Source: Candidatus Omnitrophota bacterium
Lineage (GTDB): Bacteria; Omnitrophota; Koll11; Zapsychrales; Fredricksoniimonadaceae
Direction of reading: 5' to 3'
Length of the DNA: 14,715 bases
Assembly: GCA_023247595.1 (NCBI GenBank)
Contig: JAHFGF010000019.1
Location: 1-14,715 of the forward strand
Part shown: piece after piece, positions 8,146-14,583 of the stretch
How the letters are laid out: each line of letters opens with the position of its first letter
How positions within the stretch are numbered: the first letter of the stretch is position 1
Translations under genes and position numbers: made by a program
The notes under the pieces: generated by a model
What the model saw: only the letters and a program-made list of their open reading frames with translations
Told to the model about the DNA's origin: nothing
Databases searched by the model: none

Positions 8146-8165
8146 AACACTTTCCTTTCTTTCAT

Positions 8166-8192
8166 CGTTTAAATTTAATGCAATTTTAAACG
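8166..8192. repeat. Inverted repeat overlapping porin -10 region
   Basis: CGTTTAAA (8166-8173) and TTTAAACG (8185-8192) form a perfect 8-bp dyad with an 11-bp spacer. The two arms are 19 bp apart centre to centre, about two helical turns. One arm overlaps the proposed -10 box of the porin promoter and the other lies near the expected transcript start. The layout suits a dimeric repressor operator, but AT-rich composition makes chance possible. Confidence 0.4.
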
Positions 8193-8225
8193 GCTCACAT
8201 TAAGATTGTGTTAAGGGCATGTTAA
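8183..8225 (-). promoter_or_regulatory. Pho-box promoter: three 11-bp-spaced TTAACA half-sites plus -10
   Basis: Reading the minus strand, three 7-bp half-sites TTAACAT (8219-8225), TTAACAC (8208-8214) and TTAATGT (8197-8203) are separated by 4-bp spacers, an exact 11-bp period. Eight bases later comes TAAAAT (8183-8188), a five-of-six match to a -10 box. At the -35 position there is only ACACAA, so the promoter should depend on an activator. PhoB sites in Proteobacteria are 7+4 bp direct repeats, and Bacillus PhoP sites use TTAACA-like half-sites; this element has that spacing and a TTAACA core. It lies 38-80 bases before the porin start and probably drives the porin-pstSCAB-phoU block. Confidence 0.8.
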
Positions 8226-8348
8226 TCTTTGATTTTCTTTAGATAAAACTTTCCATCGCGCTTAATATCAAACGTTTATAACAACTTAATAAAAAATTTA
8301 CGATTTCCCGATAGTATATTTTTTAGCTTTTTCTTAGGCCTGAATGGG

Positions 8349-8368
8349 CGAATATTTACGAATATTTA
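8349..8368. repeat. 10-bp tandem repeat upstream of ZIP promoter
   Basis: CGAATATTTA occurs twice head to tail. It ends 11 bases before the proposed -35 box of the ZIP transporter gene. A helical-turn period and this position would fit an activator or repressor site. The core AATATT is itself a palindrome. No matching copy was noticed elsewhere in the window. Confidence 0.45.
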
Positions 8369-8379
8369 AATAAAATCTA

Positions 8380-8408
8380 TTTAACCCCTAAAACCACCGT
8401 GTTAATAT
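8380..8408 (+). promoter_or_regulatory. Candidate promoter of ZIP transporter gene
   Basis: TTTAAC (8380-8385) and TAATAT (8403-8408) are 17 bp apart. A TG dinucleotide one base before the -10 box gives an extended -10 (TGTTAATAT). The expected start point is about 20 bases before the ATG. The -35 match is weak. Confidence 0.45.
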
Positions 8409-8435
8409 GGCCACACATTACAAAAGGAATTTTTT

Positions 8436-9218
8436 ATGGAACACTCCAACATAGTCTTATGGTCGTTATGGACTGGCATTATTAGCGCGCTCGCAACTGG
8501 TTTGGGCGCCATTCCGGTTCACTTCGTTAAGAATAACTCCAAAATTTTGCGGGCCTTTTCCTGTTCCTTCGCGGGAGGCATGATGATATCGGCCTCTGTT
8601 TTTTCCCTGGCCCAAGAAGGCATTTCCCTAAAAAATAAAATTCCCGGCGCTCCTTATATGGTGATCCTGGGATTATTGCTGGGTTCTCTATTTTTTTGGT
8701 TCACGGAAAAAATCATCCGCACTCATGACACAAAATCCATTGAAGCCTCTCAAGGATTTTCCAAGCGAAGTCTTTTGATTTTTATTGTGATGTTTCTGCA
8801 TTCCATTCCGGAAGGAATCGCGATCGGAGTCGGTTTCGCGACGGGTAATCTGGAATTCGGACTGGTCATGGCCATTGCCATTTCGGTGCATAACATTCCC
8901 GAAGGCATTGCCATCTCTCTACCGCTCAAAGCGGAAAATGTTTCAACCGCGCGATGCGCTTGGGCCTCGATTCTCTCCAGCATCCCGCAGCCCATTATGG
9001 CGGTCCCTTCCGCTATTATCGCCTGGATGTTTGAACCGCTTCTTCCCATCGGCCTTGGTTTTGCCGGCGGTGCCATGATCCATATGACTGTTTCTGAACT
9101 TTTGCCCGAAGCCATTGAAGAAGGCGGCCACAGTTTGGCCGCGTGGGGCGTCATGCTGGGATTATGCACCATGCTTTTGATAACCAATCTATTGAGCCTC
9201 CTGCCGATTCCGCATTAA
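8436..9218 (+). CDS. ZIP-family divalent metal transporter (ZupT-like)
   Basis: This 260-residue inner-membrane protein of the ZIP family is likely to import zinc or other divalent metals such as iron or manganese. About eight membrane helices are visible. The two diagnostic metal-binding helices carry HSIPEGIAIGVGF (122-134) and HNIPEGIAISLPL (152-164), with H122, E126, H152, N153 and E156 as the binuclear-site ligands, and E221 follows in SELLPEA. The loop between helices 3 and 4 (about 95-112) is short and not His-rich. The ATG has an AAGGA ribosome-binding site 7 bases upstream. It is transcribed away from the phosphate operon. The same window carries an ABC metal importer, so the cell has two routes for divalent metals. 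Exact substrate cannot be read from the sequence. Confidence 0.92.
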   Translation: MEHSNIVLWSLWTGIISALATGLGAIPVHFVKNNSKILRAFSCSFAGGMMISASVFSLAQEGISLKNKIPGAPYMVILGLLLGSLFFWFTEKIIRTHDTKSIEASQGFSKRSLLIFIVMFLHSIPEGIAIGVGFATGNLEFGLVMAIAISVHNIPEGIAISLPLKAENVSTARCAWASILSSIPQPIMAVPSAIIAWMFEPLLPIGLGFAGGAMIHMTVSELLPEAIEEGGHSLAAWGVMLGLCTMLLITNLLSLLPIPH

Positions 9219-9296
9219 ATTTTCAAATATCTTTAAGAATCAAACTGCAAATTATTAAAAAATCCGTCGATACTATCATACCAGTAACCAAACCGC

Positions 9297-9325
9297 TTGA
9301 CTTTTTCGCAAACCGTATGTAACTT
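9297..9325 (+). promoter_or_regulatory. Possible promoter of antiporter gene
   Basis: TTGACT (9297-9302) and TAACTT (9320-9325) are separated by 17 bp, about 45 bases before the antiporter ATG. The -35 box is good and the -10 box poor (three of six). No terminator separates the ZIP gene from this point, so readthrough is also possible. Confidence 0.3.
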
Positions 9326-9369
9326 AAACCAGAATCAATTCCACACTTAATCATTAATTTGGATACGTC

Positions 9370-11529
9370 ATGACAAATATGTTAACACCCTCCCATCATG
9401 ATGTTCTTATCCTGACTGCACAAATCGCGATAATTCTTTTTACAGCGCGGACCTTGGGAGAAATTGCCCAGCGTTTTGGCCAACCTTCGGTCGTGGGCGA
9501 ATTACTGGCAGGCATCATCCTTGGCCCGTCATTATTAGGGAAACACATCCCTATCCTCAATCACATCTTTGCCATCAAAGAACCCGCGCAGGGTTATCTG
9601 CTCGAGGGATTAAGTTTGCTAGGTGTGATGCTGTTGCTGCTTTTGACCGGATATGAAACCGACCTCAAACTCATTTCCCGAAAAGCCAAATCCGTTATGG
9701 GAACCGCTCTTGGTGGACTGGTTATTCCCCTTCTGTGCGGTTTTTTGATCGCGCAGGTCATACCGGATAAACTTCTTGTTGATCCAAACAAACGCCTGGT
9801 CTTTGCTCTGTTCCTCGCGACCGCTATGTCGATCTCAGCTATTCCAGTTATCGCTAAAATTCTTATCGATATGAAACTTATGCGCCGGGATATCGGCCAA
9901 AGCATTATCGCAGCAGGAATGATTGATGATACCGTCGGATGGACGCTTTTGTCGATTGTCACCACACTGGCCAGCGGAGCCGCACTTACGGCGGGAAACA
10001 TCCTGCATTCCGCAGGATCGGTTGCCTTATTTATTCTGTTAAGCATTACGGTTGCCCGCTGGGTGGTGAAATGGATGCTGGATTTTGTGCAAGATGAAAT
10101 TGTCAGCTCTCAACGGTATATCTCACTGGCGATTATTACCACGTTCGGATGGGGCGCCATAGGCCATCTGCTGGGATTAGAACCCATGTTCGGCGCTTTT
10201 ATGATCGGCATCATCCTGGGACAAATGCCGAGGCTTCCTCAATATGTTCATGAACGCATTGAATCAATCACTATGGGTGTCTTTGCTCCCATTTTTTTTG
10301 CGATCGCTGGTTTAAAAGTAAATATTGTCAACCTCCTTCAACCGGAACTGATCAATGCCACCTTTCTCGTCCTAAGTGTCGCTATTTTCAGCAAAGTTTT
10401 TGGGTCTTATGTCGGGGCAAGAATTATCGGCCGGCTTGACCACTGGACATCCTTAAGCTTTGGCGCCGCATTAAATGCCCGCGGCGCCATGGGCATTATT
10501 ATTGCGTCCATTGGGTTATCGTTGGGAATCATTACGGAAGATTTCTTTTCCATCATCGTCATTATGGCGATTTTGACTTCTCTGCTCGCGCCGCTGGCGC
10601 TGCGCTTCACCTTAAGGCATGTCAAAATCAGCGACGAAGAACAGAAACGTCTCAACGAAGAAGAAGTCACCAAATCAAGTCCCATCGCCAGAATCCATCG
10701 CATCCTGGTACCGGTGCGCAACCGGGATGAAAACGACCGGTCGCAATTTATGATTTCCATCAAATCTCTGATCATGAAAGAAATTGATAAAAAGAACGGA
10801 TGCTCCGTAACTCTAATGAGCGTTGTCCCGCCGAATTCTAGCATTAAGCATACGGGCACCATCATTCCATCCAAATATCTCTTTCCTCAAAAGGAAGTTC
10901 TGCCTAAGCTGGTTGCACATAATAGTCCAGTCAACGCTATACTCGATGAATGCCAGAAAGATTATGACTTGCTTTTATTGGGCGCCTCGGAACAAACCCT
11001 CGACTCAGAGGCCTTGTTTTCTTCCATGATCGATTCTTTAATCCGCATGGCTCCCTGTTCCACCGCCATCATTCATGCCAAAGACGTTTCAAAACCATGG
11101 ATCCCCAGAAGAATCCTTGTTCCGACAAGCGGATCGCTCGCTTCTAAATATGCCGTCGAGTTTTCGTTTCTTTTGTCATCCATAGAAACAGAAACGGTAA
11201 CCATTATGAATGTCGTAGTCAAAGACGCGCAAGATTGGCATTCGGTTATGCGTGATGAAATATTTGAACGTCAGTTAAAAAATTCCATCCGTATATTGGA
11301 GGAAATGCGCAAGGCAGGTCAGGCCAAAGGAATCCCGACAAAAGTGGAAGTGAAAGTGGGACCTGAACCGGAGCAGGTGATTTTGGAAATCGCGCAAAAA
11401 GAAAATTATGATTTGATTATTTTAGGAACCGATGTCCATCCGTTTTCCGACCGGCTTTTTCTTGGGCCCAGGGTCGAAAGAATCCTTCGCAACGCCCACT
11501 GCCCGGTGCTCGTTTTAAACACCATCTGA
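9370..11529 (+). CDS. CPA2-family cation/proton antiporter with two USP domains
   Basis: This 719-residue protein fuses a Na+/H+-exchanger-type membrane domain (about 12-415) to two cytoplasmic universal-stress-protein domains (about 443-570 and 580-718). The membrane part shows GQPSVVGELLAGIILGP (37-53) and the transport-site Asp pair D186-D187 in GMIDDTVGW, marking an electrogenic CPA2-type exchanger of the KefB/GerN/NapA kind. The USP domains keep their alpha/beta cores (LLLLGAS at 534-540, LIILGTD at 682-688). The ATP-loop pattern Gx2Gx9G(S/T) is degenerate in both: the second ends in G699-P700 and the first in S-S, so nucleotide binding is doubtful. The ATG at 9370 has a GGAT site 8 nt upstream; an in-frame Met at residue 4 is an alternative. 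Ion specificity is unknown. The last 15 bases overlap the photolyase gene on the other strand. Confidence 0.92.
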   Translation: MTNMLTPSHHDVLILTAQIAIILFTARTLGEIAQRFGQPSVVGELLAGIILGPSLLGKHIPILNHIFAIKEPAQGYLLEGLSLLGVMLLLLLTGYETDLKLISRKAKSVMGTALGGLVIPLLCGFLIAQVIPDKLLVDPNKRLVFALFLATAMSISAIPVIAKILIDMKLMRRDIGQSIIAAGMIDDTVGWTLLSIVTTLASGAALTAGNILHSAGSVALFILLSITVARWVVKWMLDFVQDEIVSSQRYISLAIITTFGWGAIGHLLGLEPMFGAFMIGIILGQMPRLPQYVHERIESITMGVFAPIFFAIAGLKVNIVNLLQPELINATFLVLSVAIFSKVFGSYVGARIIGRLDHWTSLSFGAALNARGAMGIIIASIGLSLGIITEDFFSIIVIMAILTSLLAPLALRFTLRHVKISDEEQKRLNEEEVTKSSPIARIHRILVPVRNRDENDRSQFMISIKSLIMKEIDKKNGCSVTLMSVVPPNSSIKHTGTIIPSKYLFPQKEVLPKLVAHNSPVNAILDECQKDYDLLLLGASEQTLDSEALFSSMIDSLIRMAPCSTAIIHAKDVSKPWIPRRILVPTSGSLASKYAVEFSFLLSSIETETVTIMNVVVKDAQDWHSVMRDEIFERQLKNSIRILEEMRKAGQAKGIPTKVEVKVGPEPEQVILEIAQKENYDLIILGTDVHPFSDRLFLGPRVERILRNAHCPVLVLNTI

Positions 11530-12918
11530 TTGTTCCCCGTTTCGTTTGATTGCCCGAAACATTTCTTTCGCTTTGATGCTTTGAGCACTATGATCCACGA
11601 TTGGAGCAGGATACTGCGTCAAGAGACTGCCTGGTTGTTCATGCCAGTGATGGATGGTTTGAGGGTCAAGATTTTTTAATTCCGGAATCCATTGTTTAAC
11701 GTATCGGCAATCCGGATCAAATTTCTTCTGCTGGAGCCAAGGATTAAAAATCCGGAAATACGGCTGATGATCGCATCCGGTGGAAGCCGCCCACTGCCAA
11801 TTTCCGTTATTGACGCAGGGATCATAATCAACCAGTCGGCAGGCGAAATACCGCTCTCCCCAACGCCAGTCGATATGCAAATCCTTGACGAGAAACGAAG
11901 CCGTAATCATCCGCGCGCGGTTATGCATAAAACCCGTTTCATTGAGTTCCCTCATGCCGGCGTCAACAATAGGAAAACCGGTCTGGCCGTCACACCACCT
12001 TTGAAACGCCTTCGCATCATTCACCCAGGCCAGGGCATTGTACTCTTCATAAAAACATTCTCCGAAAACATGGGGAAAATGGTAAGCAATATGCGAAAAA
12101 AAATCCCGCCAATAAAGTTCATCGATTAAGGTGTGCCCTCGGCCTAAACTTTCAGCAACCGCATGAAAAGTTTCCCGGATAGAACATGTCCCGAATTTAT
12201 GATGCGCGGAAAGCCCCGTGGTAGCTCCCTTGGCCGGAATATTTCGATGCGCATCATAATCTTTAAACTTCTTTAAATTCTTTAAAATACTCAGCGCCTC
12301 CTGCCGGCCGCCTTTCATACGGCTTTTACCCGACGGCTGACGCGAAGGCTTTGAATAACTCGTTGTATGTACTGTTCCGCTAAATACATTCGTCTGCTTT
12401 TGAGCCACAGGTTTTTTAATATCCAGCTGCTGGGCCTTTCTAAAAAAAGGAGTAAAAACCGTATAGACTCCCCCCGCATCTTTGGTGACCGCTTTTGGTT
12501 CATTTAATAAAGCATCCGCATAAGTGCGAAAATCAATGTGCCGGCGCTCACACACTTTTTTAATCGACAAATCGCGGGTCACGCTAAACGGAGTATAATC
12601 CTCATTGACAAAAACCGCCTGGATCCCGTCCTTAACAATCAGTTCTTCGACAATCTCATCCGGCTTCCCTTCAAAATAATACAAGGTTCCCTCTCGCTGT
12701 TTTAATTGTTCTTTTAAATCTTCAAAGGATTCCAGCATAAAGTTAAAGGCGGGTTCGCTTTTATAAGGATGATTTTTCACTTGGCGGGGATCGAAAATAA
12801 AACACGCGACAACCGAATCAGATTCATTTAACGCGTGAATCAATGCCGTATTGTCGTCACATCGCAAATCACGGCGGAAAATGAAAAGTGATTTTTTGTA
12901 CCGCTTGGCGGGATTCAT
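11515..12918 (-). CDS. phrB: DNA photolyase (CPD photolyase/cryptochrome family)
   Basis: This 467-residue flavoprotein repairs UV-induced cyclobutane pyrimidine dimers using light. The N-terminal antenna-binding alpha/beta domain starts at FIFRRDLR (12-19). The helical FAD domain occupies about 210-450. By alignment from memory with E. coli PhrB, the lesion-contact residues E267 and W270 (ELYW) are present, as are all three tryptophans of the electron-transfer chain (W298, W351, W374) and the flavin-proximal Asn370 (VNNGNW). MHNRARMITASFLVKDL (331-347) is near-identical to the E. coli segment. This points to an active class I-type enzyme rather than a signalling cryptochrome. The second chromophore is not determinable. 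Its ATG shares one base with the stop of the upstream isomerase gene, so the two are coupled. Its 3' end overlaps the antiporter gene tail-to-tail. Confidence 0.94.
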   Translation of the reverse strand: MNPAKRYKKSLFIFRRDLRCDDNTALIHALNESDSVVACFIFDPRQVKNHPYKSEPAFNFMLESFEDLKEQLKQREGTLYYFEGKPDEIVEELIVKDGIQAVFVNEDYTPFSVTRDLSIKKVCERRHIDFRTYADALLNEPKAVTKDAGGVYTVFTPFFRKAQQLDIKKPVAQKQTNVFSGTVHTTSYSKPSRQPSGKSRMKGGRQEALSILKNLKKFKDYDAHRNIPAKGATTGLSAHHKFGTCSIRETFHAVAESLGRGHTLIDELYWRDFFSHIAYHFPHVFGECFYEEYNALAWVNDAKAFQRWCDGQTGFPIVDAGMRELNETGFMHNRARMITASFLVKDLHIDWRWGERYFACRLVDYDPCVNNGNWQWAASTGCDHQPYFRIFNPWLQQKKFDPDCRYVKQWIPELKNLDPQTIHHWHEQPGSLLTQYPAPIVDHSAQSIKAKEMFRAIKRNGEQSDGV

Positions 12919-13454
12919 TATTGGATATCGAGGACTTTTACGTCAAATTCTAATGTTTGGCCGGCTAAGGGATGATTAAAATTCAGGACAACCGAATCCG
13001 CCTTGACTTCCCAAATCACACCGGGGAATGAACCGCCCTGCGGATCATCAACCTCAACCACAAGACCAGGTTTCAATTCCGTCGCTGGCGGCATAGAGGA
13101 CTTTGGCACTTCTTTAAAGGCGCTGGGATCAACCGGCCCGTACGCATCTTTGGCATCAACGATGATCTTTTTTTCCTGACCAACCATCATTCCTAAAAGC
13201 TGGTTTTCCAAACCGGGGATCACATTCTTACTCCCGACCAAAAATGTCAAAGGTTCTTTACCGACGGTTGATTCCACCTGATCGCTGTTGATAAGAAGAA
13301 CATAATCTATCGTCACCCGTTTGCCGTTTTCTATAATCAAGTCAGCAAACGCGGACTTTCCCGTTAACAAAAGAAAGACTGCCAGAAAAAAACAAAGGCG
13401 ATGAGACAGATATTTAAATCGAGACATTACATTTGATTTCATGGTCACTATCAT
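12918..13454 (-). CDS. Secreted SlyD-like FKBP-type peptidyl-prolyl isomerase
   Basis: This 178-residue protein has a signal peptide with a hydrophobic run at about 19-31 and a likely cleavage after SAFA (Ala37), followed by a SlyD-type FKBP fold. Visible landmarks are VIPGLENQLLGMMVGQ (78-93), DAYGP (103-107), an inserted chaperone-like flap (about 107-152) and the closing NHPLAGQTLEFDV (160-172), which closely matches the end of E. coli SlyD. Unlike cytosolic SlyD there is no His/Cys-rich metal-binding tail, and the protein is exported, so a periplasmic folding role is likely. The start is uncertain: ATGs occur at 13454, 13442 and 13427, none with a strong ribosome-binding site, and all keep the signal peptide. 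It is 52 bases downstream of the ribbon-helix-helix gene and joined to the photolyase by a TAATG junction. Confidence 0.9.
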   Translation of the reverse strand: MIVTMKSNVMSRFKYLSHRLCFFLAVFLLLTGKSAFADLIIENGKRVTIDYVLLINSDQVESTVGKEPLTFLVGSKNVIPGLENQLLGMMVGQEKKIIVDAKDAYGPVDPSAFKEVPKSSMPPATELKPGLVVEVDDPQGGSFPGVIWEVKADSVVLNFNHPLAGQTLEFDVKVLDIQ

Positions 13455-13506
13455 ACACTCGTAAAAATATTATTTCAAACTTTAGCGTCATTGTTTTTAA
13501 AAAATT

Positions 13507-13770
13507 TCACGGCTGACAAATAAAAACATGCTCGTGGCATTCACCGCATTCTTTCATTTTGTGATGCGTTACCAAATCATTCCAATGCTTCTTGCGGTGC
13601 GGCGTCAAAACGCCTGTGCCCTGGCAAAACGGGCAGACATTATCAAGGGCAGCCAAAATGGCTGAACGGATAAATTCCGACCGATTTTTAATCCCGCGCA
13701 TCGCTGACTTAAGCGAACGATCCATCTTAAACGTGATAACCTCAGCGCTTTTATTTTTGACTTTCGGCAC
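13507..13770 (-). CDS. Ribbon-helix-helix protein with Cys/His zinc-ribbon-like tail, candidate metal-sensing regulator
   Basis: This 87-residue protein starts at GTG. The N-terminal half looks like a CopG/Arc ribbon-helix-helix DNA-binding domain: basic start, beta strand VITFKMD (11-17), helix, then NRSEFIRSAILAAL (29-42). The C-terminal half is rich in metal ligands: CPFCQGTG (C46, C49, a DnaJ-like CxxCxGxG), H58, H62, H69, H70, CGEC (C75, C78), H79, H81 and C85. The GTG is supported by an excellent GGAGGTGA ribosome-binding site that includes the stop codon of the metal permease three bases upstream, so the two are co-translated. Such a protein encoded with a metal importer is most simply its metal-responsive repressor; this is inference. 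A non-regulatory metal-binding role is the alternative. It resembles NikR only in the RHH half. Confidence 0.75.
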   Translation of the reverse strand: MPKVKNKSAEVITFKMDRSLKSAMRGIKNRSEFIRSAILAALDNVCPFCQGTGVLTPHRKKHWNDLVTHHKMKECGECHEHVFICQP

Positions 13771-13773
13771 AAC

Positions 13774-13781
13774 TCACCTCC
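13774..13781 (-). promoter_or_regulatory. Ribosome-binding site embedded in permease stop codon
   Basis: Minus-strand GGAGGTGA complements the 16S anti-Shine-Dalgarno sequence well. Its last three bases are the TGA stop of the permease gene, and GTG starts three bases later. It decides the GTG start of the ribbon-helix-helix gene and implies translational coupling. Confidence 0.85.
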
Positions 13782-14583
13782 GTAATAATTGACCGGCCCA
13801 ACACAACGAAAAAATCACAGCGCAGACAAAAACAATCGCCGCACCGGATGACAACCCGAAATAATAGGATAAATAAATGCCGGCTAAACCGGAAAAGACA
13901 GAAATTCCGACGGAAATCAAAAGCATATGTTTCAAACGGTTTGTCAGCATTCTAGCGCTTGCGGCCGGGGCCACTAATAAAGCGGTGGTGAGAATTGTAC
14001 CAACTGCCTGGATACCGGCAACAACGGTCAAGGCCAATAGAATCATGAGCGCGTAACGGATCGTTGCCAATGGAATGCCAATCGTCTTGGCATAGTTGGG
14101 ATCCACAGAAAAAAGTTCAAATTCCTTATAAAAAAGAACCACCACACCCAACACAATGATGGCAATGACCGCAATTAAAATCAAATCTTCTGTTGTGACC
14201 CCGAGGATATTACCGAAAAGCATGGACGATAAATCACGGAACGATTTTGTTTTACTCATCAAAAGAATACCGAAAGCAAACATCGCCGTCGGAAAAATAC
14301 CAATCGCGGTGTCTTCATACACATCTTCATTTTTGGAAATTAAACCAATTCCCAAGGCGGTAAGAATGGTCGCGGCCGCGGCCCCGATAAAAAGATGAAT
14401 CCCTGTCAGGTAAGCGACAACCAATCCGGGCAACGCGCTGTGCGACAAGGCGTGGCCGACATTTGACATCCTCCTTAAAACCACGAAAACTCCAAGGACT
14501 GCGCAAGTCACTCCAATGACAACAGCCGCCAGCATGGCTGAACAGATAAATTGATATTCAAGCGGTTCAGTTAACCAACGCAT
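13774..14583 (-). CDS. Zinc/manganese-type ABC transporter permease (ZnuB/TroC-like)
   Basis: This 269-residue inner-membrane permease of the ABC-3 family (ZnuB, TroC/D, MntB) imports zinc, manganese or iron with a periplasmic binding protein. About eight membrane helices are visible. Family landmarks are GVFVVLRRMSNVGHALSHS (31-49), FRDLSSMLFGNILG (115-128, cytoplasmic coupling region) and AGIQAVGTILTTALLVAPAA (189-208). The ATG overlaps the stop of the ATPase gene by one base and has an AGGAAAG ribosome-binding site. The ribbon-helix-helix gene follows after three bases. The binding-protein gene is not in the window and may lie beyond the right edge. Metal specificity is not readable from the permease; the Cys/His-rich neighbour leans slightly to zinc. 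Confidence 0.92.
   Translation of the reverse strand: MRWLTEPLEYQFICSAMLAAVVIGVTCAVLGVFVVLRRMSNVGHALSHSALPGLVVAYLTGIHLFIGAAAATILTALGIGLISKNEDVYEDTAIGIFPTAMFAFGILLMSKTKSFRDLSSMLFGNILGVTTEDLILIAVIAIIVLGVVVLFYKEFELFSVDPNYAKTIGIPLATIRYALMILLALTVVAGIQAVGTILTTALLVAPAASARMLTNRLKHMLLISVGISVFSGLAGIYLSYYFGLSSGAAIVFVCAVIFSLCWAGQLLRR

Larger units (their letters stand above)
8146..8435. other. Divergent intergenic region between porin and ZIP transporter
   Basis: This 290-base AT-rich region separates two divergently transcribed genes. The porin side holds the triple Pho box, its -10 box and an inverted repeat. The ZIP side holds a 10-bp tandem repeat and a plausible extended -10 promoter. The stretch between them (about 8226-8348) has no open reading frame, hairpin or recognisable site that I can support. 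Confidence 0.7.

Noticed and set aside
8750..9187. 145-codon open frame antisense to the ZIP gene
   Set aside because: It lies wholly within the ZIP gene, whose metal-site motifs prove the plus-strand frame; composition is shadow-like.
9594..10046. 150-codon open frame antisense to the antiporter gene
   Set aside because: It is fully inside the membrane domain of a clearly coding gene, has low-complexity Ile/Ser/Arg content typical of a reversed hydrophobic gene, and has no recognisable motif.
10407..10874. 155-codon open frame antisense to the antiporter gene
   Set aside because: It is a shadow of the real gene; Met/Ile/Arg/Ser-rich with no domain.
11692..12129. 145-codon open frame antisense to the photolyase
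   Set aside because: It overlaps the conserved FAD domain of the photolyase and contains no recognisable protein features.
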